Of a stretch of 64,000 nt of DNA, positions 57,836 through 64,000 are shown piece by piece. This DNA comes from Bodo saltans. Taxonomy: Eukaryota > Euglenozoa > Kinetoplastea > Eubodonida > Bodonidae. Positions within the stretch are counted from its first letter, which is position 1. Each line of letters begins with the position of its first letter. A program made the position numbers and the translations under genes. The notes under the pieces are model-generated. The model was not told where the DNA came from and did not search any database. It saw nothing but the letters and a program-made list of their open reading frames with translations. Where the stretch lies: NCBI GenBank assembly GCA_001460835.1, contig CYKH01000484.1:1-64000 (forward strand), given 5' to 3'.

Positions 57836-58411
57836 ATGAAGCTGTGCGGAAGGAACATTCCTTTTGCTCTTGTGTTTCTTTTTTTCCACGGCGTACTGTG
57901 CGTCTTGATTGTGATGAACTACTCCTTCTGGATGCGGTTCCAAGACGACAATATCGTCGGTGAAATGATCCGCCAAGCGTACCTTGCATTTTCTATCATT
58001 GGGTTCGCATCGTACGTGTTTGGTGCAGGTCCTCTGTTCTTCTACGCGTACAAGTACGCATCGAACCAAAAGTCCGGCGCGGTGAAATTGCGACTTGGCA
58101 TTGCGGTGATTTACTTTTTCTCGTCGCTGCCTATTTTTGTCCTCGAAGTGGCGATTGCATACAGTAACCAGACCATTGTGAACGTCCTAGATGGCATGGT
58201 ACTGGTGCTGACGCTTATCGCATGGTCTTTCGGCTCGGTGGTAGTGTGGTTCATTTACATGTGGGAAGTTGCGCGGTTCCTACAAAGCCAGACCGGTGCT
58301 AGCAGGCAAGTGATGTTCAACCCAAGGTACAACCCACAAGGTGAGGTGGCCCCTCCGTATCTCACTGCTGTGGCGAATAGGTTCCACCCTGGCCAACCTG
58401 CTGTGGTGTAG
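57836..58411 (+). CDS. Four-transmembrane protein of unknown function
   Basis: A 191-residue membrane protein with four helices: about 8-26 (FALVFLFFHGVLCVLIVM), 48-68 (LAFSIIGFASYVFGAGPLFF), 83-103 (GIAVIYFFSSLPIFVLEVAI) and 115-137 (DGMVLVLTLIAWSFGSVVVW). The C-terminal tail has a FNPRYNPQG motif and Pro residues. The arrangement resembles small tetraspan proteins, but no CCG motif or other family sign is present. The frame could begin at ATG 57749; however a pyrimidine-rich stretch (ACTTTCTTCAACTTGTTTC) and an acceptor AG at 57810-57811 come after it. I use ATG 57836 (GCACCATGAAG context, MKLCGRNIPFALVF). Confidence 0.82.
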   Translation: MKLCGRNIPFALVFLFFHGVLCVLIVMNYSFWMRFQDDNIVGEMIRQAYLAFSIIGFASYVFGAGPLFFYAYKYASNQKSGAVKLRLGIAVIYFFSSLPIFVLEVAIAYSNQTIVNVLDGMVLVLTLIAWSFGSVVVWFIYMWEVARFLQSQTGASRQVMFNPRYNPQGEVAPPYLTAVANRFHPGQPAVV

Positions 58412-58595
58412 TATGACAACACATCACTACTCACTCAACATGAGATTTTGCCCCCTAGAATTAGACAGTTTAGACCAAGAAAAAACGAGATGGGGGAAAA
58501 ATATCAAAGAAACAGTGCTTGCTTGTACACTTTGCGACATTTAAAGATGTTACCTAGATGAACGGATGATCGTGGAGGTAGTGACTCTGATGACG

Positions 58596-58616
58596 CTCTT
58601 TTTTTTTCATTTGCAG
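58596..58616 (+). promoter_or_regulatory. Predicted spliced-leader acceptor of the pantothenate kinase fusion
   Basis: CTCTTTTTTTTTCATTTGCAG is a near-ideal pyrimidine tract and acceptor, with AG at 58615-58616 and ATG 58647 30 bases on. It fixes the start of the fusion protein at its EEP domain. Confidence 0.8.
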
Positions 58617-58646
58617 TGAATCTGGGGTGTTGAAGAAACAGAAGAA

Positions 58647-61600
58647 ATGCAGCTGCGTGTACTCAGCTACAACATGAACATGCTCCCATGGGGAGCAGGG
58701 GGTGCGTTTCAAGAAGAACGAGCCCGCACATTCTTGTCGTACGTGGAACAAGAGAAATACGATGTCCTTTGTCTTCAAGAGTTGTTCGCTGCTGCTCTAC
58801 TGCCGAACGTAGCCCAGAAGGTGTTGTGCTTCCAGAGGAAATTGATCGATGCGTTGTACAACATGGGATACCAGTACTCGGTGTACTCGCGGCAGCCTTC
58901 GTACGTGTCCGTGCTACGGTATGGAATGGTCACAGACACCGGTCTCTTGATTTTGTCAAAGGTTCCCGTTGTGGATAGTGGTTCGTTCACGGTGCGCAGC
59001 ACTACCCGAGGCCAGCATAAAGCGTTACGAGGGTGTATTTTTGCAAAGCTGTCGTTCGTCGACCATCAGACCAATCGAGTGGCTGACATGGCAGTGTTCA
59101 ACATGTACCTTCGTCCAGGCGCACCAGAGGGGAACACAGGATTGCTTCCTGACGTGGTGGGAGGAGCGACCCAAAGTCACCCACGGGATCAAGACGGGGA
59201 CCAGCAAGTAAATCAGCTTTGTCGGTTCATAGAGTCCACTCTTGAGCCTCGAGGTGGGCGACAATGTGCTTTTCTCCTGTGCGGCAATTTTTATGGTGAC
59301 TTTCCCGGCAACCAACAACACTTCGAAGACTTCGTAGCCAGGTTACAGCACTCATCCGTTGTAGGGGGCCAGGTGGTGGACGTACTGCATCGAGCGTACG
59401 GCCGCAATGTTCCCACTCGGCCTCCACGTTTGTTTTTTCAAACCAGAGCAGAGCTTTGTCTTGTTGATGCTGAACCGCAGCGGCAAGATTTCCTATTGAT
59501 CGGAAATGTCCGATCGGAAGGCATTCATATTCAGCAATCACATCTTGAGAAGTTCCACGCACCACCCCTCCGGCCCTACGTGTATCTGAGCGACCACTTT
59601 GGCGTTTGCACAGAATTGTCCTTTGCTGGCAAAGTACTCAAAGGCCCAGCGAATATGCATCACGAAAAGGTCAAAGCGAGTGGAGGTGGCGGCAACAACA
59701 ACACAGTGCTTATCGATGGGACAAGGAAAGTTCTGCGATCCTACACCTTGTGGACAATGGAGGTAGCCGTTATGCTGACGATACTTATGTTGTGCGTGTT
59801 CTACGTCCCTAAAGCAGAGATTGCCGTCCCTTGCATTGCATTATTGCTGTCTCTTCGGTGGCTTTTCGGCCACACAGTGATTCGAGAGGGACTCGCAGTC
59901 GCAACGTCGATGGCGTTGGTGGCATCAGGAGCGACTCGAGTGCACACTGAGGACATTCACAACACTTCTCAAAACGCGGATCGCGATGTTAACCCTAATC
60001 GCGATGGCATTGTGCAGCCCACTGCCATTTGGGAACTCTGGGAGAAGAGCGTTGAGAAAAATCGATGGCAGCGTTGCCTGGGCCAACGATCAGTGGACTC
60101 GGGCATCATGTTCGACTCCGAGTGGCTGACATTTGCACAGGTAGATGCACGCGTTCGAGACTTTGGCTCTGGTTTGTTATTGAGCTGTGTCAAGCGTGGA
60201 GACACCATTGGGATGCTATGTGGGTCTAATCGACGCGCGGTGGTTGCAGATTTAGCATGTTTGGGCTTCGGCATTGCTACGCTGACATTGGCGGGAACTC
60301 AGCCCGTCATACGGCAGCTTCTGGATACAAGGGGCATACGTGTCGTTGTTGCAAGCCGAACCTCTGTGATGACCTTGCTGGAGAGCAGGTCTCGCTGCCT
60401 GCGAACAATCATTACGTTGCACCCCACTGAGTACGAAGAAGAGGCCCTGGCCAAGGATCTCAACGTTGAGCTCTTGCGCTTCGAGACGGTAGAAGGACTT
60501 GGAAAAGCAAATCCATGCACGCCGTGCCCCATTGTAGCAGAAGAAGCCCCGTTCACGCAAGTGGTGGAGTCCAGTGCTACTGGCGTCATTGAGGTAAATG
60601 ACTTCACGCAGCATGACCTTATCCGTGCAATCGCTTCTCTTCAGGAGCGAAACGTAGTCCCTCGGCAGACCGCCGCCACTCCACAAGGAACTGCAGCAAG
60701 CGATACTACGCGAGGAGGAGTTGTTGAAGTTCGGCGAGATATGATGGTGTGGTTTGCACCGTTCTCAACACTGTTCCACCGTATTCTTGTGCTGTCGATG
60801 TTACTTTGTGGAGGCAACTCTGTTGCTTGTGCTGAGCACGGCCGCTTACACGATGCACTTCGATATTTTCGCCCGACTGTTCTTGTCGCCCCGCCATCCC
60901 TTTTCTACAGCGGCGAGCAACAGTTCAGGGATGCGATGCGCAAGTGGACGAGGGCCTTTAGGTTTTTGTTTATGAGCATCTATCGATTCCGCTCACAATT
61001 GATCCACGAGCACCACCGCGATTCGTCCACTCTTCGAAAGATTTTCTTTCATTCATTCCAACGTCACATTGGTGGCAACGTGAAGAAGATCGTGATAAGC
61101 GGTACCGACACGAGCACACCCTTCTCGGTCCACGAGTTTATCGCTGTGTGCTATCATCCGTGTGTTCGAGAGGTGCTCTTTCACCAGAAGATCGGCGTTG
61201 TCGCAGTGGACGGGACACCAAGCTCGCACTGCACAGTTGCTGTGGTCCACCACCCAACGACGCCGTTGGCTGCAGATGATGCCCGTACGCTTGTGCCGAT
61301 TACCGATGTATCCCCTCAACCTATGGAGGATGATCAAGGTCAAGAGCGGATTGGGCGGCTTCAGGTGACTTTGAAGTCTCTGCATCACCCCCACACTCAG
61401 CGAGCAGCCATGGAGTTCGACGTCGCTGCTGTGTGGACCACCTCTGAACAGAAGTCGCTGAAACTCCTTGGGCCAGCGGAGGGCATTCTGTGGCCGGTGC
61501 CGTACCTCCATGTCTCTGCGCAGGACATGGAACGTACTTACTCGCAGTGCCGCTATGTATTTGATATCTTTGTGACGTGTGAGTCCGGTCGTCCGCTGGT

Positions 61601-63440
61601 TGCAGTCGTCCACCCCAACAAAGACTTGATTGAATGGGAGTGGCTGAATCGATTTAAGCATATGTCCACGAAGCAACTTTCTTGGCCGGAGCTGGTCAGC
61701 TTTGCCACTCCTCTGGTGATGGAAGCGTTTGGACAGCTTGCAAAGATTCACGACTTGCACCTATCTCAACGGATCACCGCTGTGCACATGCATCCACACA
61801 CATTCTCAGAGCACGGAGATTTCTTTACACCCCACGGTCGTCTACGCAGAGCAAGACTCACAGATTATTTCCGTCGACACGTTCAGCGTTTGTATGGTGG
61901 GTCGCAGCTGGACCGTTCACTCTTGCTAAGTCCAGTGGTCAAGGATATAGACGAGATTCCCAACGCCCTTTCCTCATCTGCTCTCGATATCCCCAGGCCA
62001 CTGCGTCGGCATCCGTTGTGGCAGTTGGTTGTCCCAGTGGCGGTGGATATAGGAGGAACCTTCGCGAAGATCGTCTACCTGCGGCCGCCGGGTGGAGTCG
62101 GCTTGCCTTCGTTTGTGCAACGTGAATACAACGCACTCGAGAAGGCAATGATGCCAGACCTTCGATTCTTCCGAGAGACATCGTCTCCCAGCAGCTCCCT
62201 CGCGCCAGATTCGTCGCCAAACGCAGATTTTCCCGGTGAACTCTGCTTTGCTCGTTTGGAGTCCAAGCGAGTCCCTGATTTTGTGGAGTTCTTGCAACAG
62301 AGCAACGCAACATCACTCTACAAACAAGAGCACGTAGAGCAAGTGCGCGCCACAGGGGGTGGTGCGTTTAAGTATGCAGCACTTGTCCAATCTCAGCTTG
62401 GTGTCAAGCTCCGAGTGGTGAAGGAAATGGACTCCATCGTGTGGGGACTTCATTTACTGTTGAGAGTCGCCCCAGAAACGATCTTCACCGTTGACGCGGA
62501 TTCTGGGACTCCCCAGCCTCATAAGATCGTTGCGGCCGCCACGTCACATGTGAGCGAGACGACCAGCAGCCCATCACCACAGACAACCCCGATCAAAGAC
62601 AACTCGAAGTCTCATCAACAACCTCGCTTAGATCCGTTTCCCTTCTTGATTGTCAATATCGGGTCTGGTATTAGCATTGTAAAATGTGTCAATGGTGATG
62701 GCACGTATGAGCGTGTTGGTGGTTCCGCTATTGGTGGGGCAACTTTCTGGGGCCTCGTACGCACAATGACGAATATCAACTCTTGGGATGAAGTGCTGGA
62801 AACCACTCGAGTCGATGGTCCAGGCGACAACACCAACGTAGACCTCCTTGTGGGGGATATCTACGGGTACAACGCGACTGACCTCCCGAGCATGTTGTCA
62901 GTGGATACCGTCGCATCCACATTTGGCAAACTTGGTACAGATCGATTCTCGCGCACCAACAGCCACCACACTCGCCGTCCTTCGACCATGTCAGAAGAGG
63001 ACCTTGCGCTTTCTGGTAGTCCATCAGAGTTGCTCCACGAGTCTATGTACGGCGTTCCCGCAGACGACGGAGATGCCGTTAGTGCGCGTCCACCTGCAAC
63101 AGTTCCACTTGGCTTGGGCGGGGTTGGCCCAAATGCTAGGAACGGTGCGCCGTCCTCAGGAGGCATCGGTCACCATCACCCCAATCTCGCCTCTATTGAT
63201 GTTGTACGGTCACTGCTCATTATGATTGCCAACAACGTGACACAGCTTGCTTATTTGCATTGTTGCACTGAGCATACCAAGTACGTGTTCTTCACAGGTG
63301 GGTTTGTTCGCGATAACCCAATTGTCTGGAGGCAAATATCGAAATCGATGAGATACTGGTCGAAAGGAGCGCTTCATGCGCACTTTATTGCTCATGATGG
63401 CTACCTTGGAGCACTGGGCACAGCGACAATCGACCTGTAA
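58647..63440 (+). CDS. EEP domain / acyl-CoA-synthetase-like / pantothenate kinase fusion
   Basis: 1597 residues, four parts. (1) About 1-330: endonuclease/exonuclease/phosphatase fold like neutral sphingomyelinase: LRVLSYNMNMLPW, DVLCLQELFA, GLLILSKVPV and the catalytic LSDHFGV; the usual GDFN reads CGNFYG. (2) About 365-430: two or three membrane helices (MEVAVMLTILMLCVF, IAVPCIALLLSLRWLF). (3) About 455-1100: long-chain acyl-CoA synthetase layout (TAIWELWEKSVEKN; MMVWFAPFSTLFHRI; LRYFRPTVLVAPPSLF; GILWPVPYLHVSAQDMERTY), but the ATP motif reads VVESSATGVIEV, without the family's TSGTTGxPK. (4) About 1125-1597: type II pantothenate kinase, which phosphorylates pantothenate as the first CoA step: VAVDIGGTFAKIVYL, RATGGGAFKY, VNIGSGISIVKC, GGSAIGGATFWGL, FFTGGFVRDN and LGALGTATI, all family motifs intact. 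One ATG, no internal stop; the start follows a strong acceptor. Confidence 0.92.
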   Translation: MQLRVLSYNMNMLPWGAGGAFQEERARTFLSYVEQEKYDVLCLQELFAAALLPNVAQKVLCFQRKLIDALYNMGYQYSVYSRQPSYVSVLRYGMVTDTGLLILSKVPVVDSGSFTVRSTTRGQHKALRGCIFAKLSFVDHQTNRVADMAVFNMYLRPGAPEGNTGLLPDVVGGATQSHPRDQDGDQQVNQLCRFIESTLEPRGGRQCAFLLCGNFYGDFPGNQQHFEDFVARLQHSSVVGGQVVDVLHRAYGRNVPTRPPRLFFQTRAELCLVDAEPQRQDFLLIGNVRSEGIHIQQSHLEKFHAPPLRPYVYLSDHFGVCTELSFAGKVLKGPANMHHEKVKASGGGGNNNTVLIDGTRKVLRSYTLWTMEVAVMLTILMLCVFYVPKAEIAVPCIALLLSLRWLFGHTVIREGLAVATSMALVASGATRVHTEDIHNTSQNADRDVNPNRDGIVQPTAIWELWEKSVEKNRWQRCLGQRSVDSGIMFDSEWLTFAQVDARVRDFGSGLLLSCVKRGDTIGMLCGSNRRAVVADLACLGFGIATLTLAGTQPVIRQLLDTRGIRVVVASRTSVMTLLESRSRCLRTIITLHPTEYEEEALAKDLNVELLRFETVEGLGKANPCTPCPIVAEEAPFTQVVESSATGVIEVNDFTQHDLIRAIASLQERNVVPRQTAATPQGTAASDTTRGGVVEVRRDMMVWFAPFSTLFHRILVLSMLLCGGNSVACAEHGRLHDALRYFRPTVLVAPPSLFYSGEQQFRDAMRKWTRAFRFLFMSIYRFRSQLIHEHHRDSSTLRKIFFHSFQRHIGGNVKKIVISGTDTSTPFSVHEFIAVCYHPCVREVLFHQKIGVVAVDGTPSSHCTVAVVHHPTTPLAADDARTLVPITDVSPQPMEDDQGQERIGRLQVTLKSLHHPHTQRAAMEFDVAAVWTTSEQKSLKLLGPAEGILWPVPYLHVSAQDMERTYSQCRYVFDIFVTCESGRPLVAVVHPNKDLIEWEWLNRFKHMSTKQLSWPELVSFATPLVMEAFGQLAKIHDLHLSQRITAVHMHPHTFSEHGDFFTPHGRLRRARLTDYFRRHVQRLYGGSQLDRSLLLSPVVKDIDEIPNALSSSALDIPRPLRRHPLWQLVVPVAVDIGGTFAKIVYLRPPGGVGLPSFVQREYNALEKAMMPDLRFFRETSSPSSSLAPDSSPNADFPGELCFARLESKRVPDFVEFLQQSNATSLYKQEHVEQVRATGGGAFKYAALVQSQLGVKLRVVKEMDSIVWGLHLLLRVAPETIFTVDADSGTPQPHKIVAAATSHVSETTSSPSPQTTPIKDNSKSHQQPRLDPFPFLIVNIGSGISIVKCVNGDGTYERVGGSAIGGATFWGLVRTMTNINSWDEVLETTRVDGPGDNTNVDLLVGDIYGYNATDLPSMLSVDTVASTFGKLGTDRFSRTNSHHTRRPSTMSEEDLALSGSPSELLHESMYGVPADDGDAVSARPPATVPLGLGGVGPNARNGAPSSGGIGHHHPNLASIDVVRSLLIMIANNVTQLAYLHCCTEHTKYVFFTGGFVRDNPIVWRQISKSMRYWSKGALHAHFIAHDGYLGALGTATIDL

Positions 63441-63973
63441 CGTCGTTGTGTTATGATTGTGAATAGCTCGCCACCAATAAAAAAGCAAACAAACAACGTT
63501 ATTTGCATGCAAATTAGTGCTGTGCATGCGGAGCTCAACATAATCTGTATTTTTGTTGCTGAACCAAGTTCAAGAGACTCTCGAAACACCCCATATGCTC
63601 CTGTCATTAACTGAATATATCCTCAACATCTGTTTGAAAGCGCTGACACTTCCAATGATGTACGTTTCACTCGTCCATTGATTTTACGTTTTGTGCGTGT
63701 GTGAGAGAGAGAGAGGGCGAGAAAGATACAAAATATTGACAATTCTCCTCCTTCTTGACGCATATCGAGCGATCTTCACAGCGCGTGCTTACGAATTTCA
63801 TTCGAAGTGCGTTTGACGACCGTTCAGCTAAGGAAAGGAAGAAGCATCAACAGGAAAGGTAGATCATCAAGTTCTGTCTTTTGGTTGAAAGCGGTTGCCT
63901 TTTTTTTTCTTCTGTTTGCATCAACTCTACCAAAAACCCATCATTCAATCCCCATCAAAAAAGCCTTTGTTGC
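63441..63973 (+). other. 3' UTR of the fusion gene and upstream region of the next gene
   Basis: A GCAAACAAACAACG motif lies at about 63484-63498, 45 bases past the stop, and GAGAGAGAGAGAG-like simple sequence lies at 63704-63717. A strong T-rich tract (63899-63915) ends the stretch before the next ATG. No other gene is visible. Confidence 0.6.
63899..63945 (+). promoter_or_regulatory. Pyrimidine tract of the next plus-strand gene
   Basis: CTTTTTTTTTTCTTCTGTTTG followed by CATCAACTCTACC; no AG follows within the next 15 bases, so the exact acceptor is unclear. Confidence 0.45.
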
Positions 63974-64000
63974 ATGAACACGCGAAGTGCATTTGCCAGC
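63974..64000 (+). CDS. Start of a further gene, cut by the window end
   Basis: ATG at 63974 opens nine codons, MNTRSAFAS, before the edge. Position after a pyrimidine tract and lack of an earlier ATG support it. Arg, Ser and Ala without acids could begin a mitochondrial presequence. Too short for more. Confidence 0.4.

Noticed and set aside
1-64000. CRISPR arrays, bacterial operons, defence islands or riboswitches
   Set aside because: The window is eukaryotic in gene content and layout, and no regularly spaced repeats with unique spacers were seen.

Overview
The window reads as nuclear DNA of a kinetoplastid flagellate. A free-living bodonid such as Bodo fits best, but that is an inference. 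Protein genes are uninterrupted, closely spaced and arranged in two long one-strand clusters: everything from base 1 to about 45.3 kb lies on the minus strand, and everything from about 46.9 kb to the end lies on the plus strand. Many genes are preceded by a pyrimidine tract and an AG a few to some tens of bases before the ATG, as expected for spliced-leader trans-splicing of polycistronic transcripts. Several long frames open upstream of that AG, so I moved their starts to the first ATG after it.

Minus cluster, in transcription order from the switch leftwards: SMC3 cohesin (frame broken by an exact 340-bp tandem duplication), a myosin, a QTRT2-like queuine transferase subunit, a Cys-rich unknown, meckelin (TMEM67), a thioredoxin-fold/TPR-like mitochondrial protein, a VAMP7-type R-SNARE, a phosphoglycerate-mutase-family enzyme, TRIP4/ASC-1, a two-TM unknown, a Prp5/DDX46-like helicase, AP-3 delta adaptin, a dual-specificity phosphatase, a coiled-coil protein, a low-complexity unknown, a probable mitochondrial protein, a kinesin, an EF-hand-like unknown, XPF nuclease, and the 5' part of an acetyl-CoA-transporter-like gene cut by the window edge.

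The divergent strand-switch region (45.3-46.9 kb) holds a short GC-rich coding fragment, a 976-base run of N and a 69-bp copy of sequence from the neighbouring gene.

Plus cluster: a giant repeat-built surface protein, a coiled-coil protein, a FYVE finger fused to a degenerate Rab-like domain, a probably frameshifted multi-TM membrane gene, proteasome beta3, RNA polymerase subunit RPB9, a four-TM protein, and a 1597-residue fusion of an endonuclease/exonuclease/phosphatase domain, an acyl-CoA-synthetase-like domain and a pantothenate kinase. As usual in kinetoplastids, neighbours do not share pathways. Recurring themes are cilium/cytoskeleton (meckelin, kinesin, myosin), endomembrane traffic (AP-3, VAMP7, FYVE) and nucleic-acid maintenance (SMC3, XPF, DDX46, RPB9, QTRT2).

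The strongest candidate for something new is the EEP / acyl-CoA-synthetase-like / pantothenate kinase fusion. Next come the FYVE/pseudo-GTPase fusion and the foreign-looking fragment in the strand switch.
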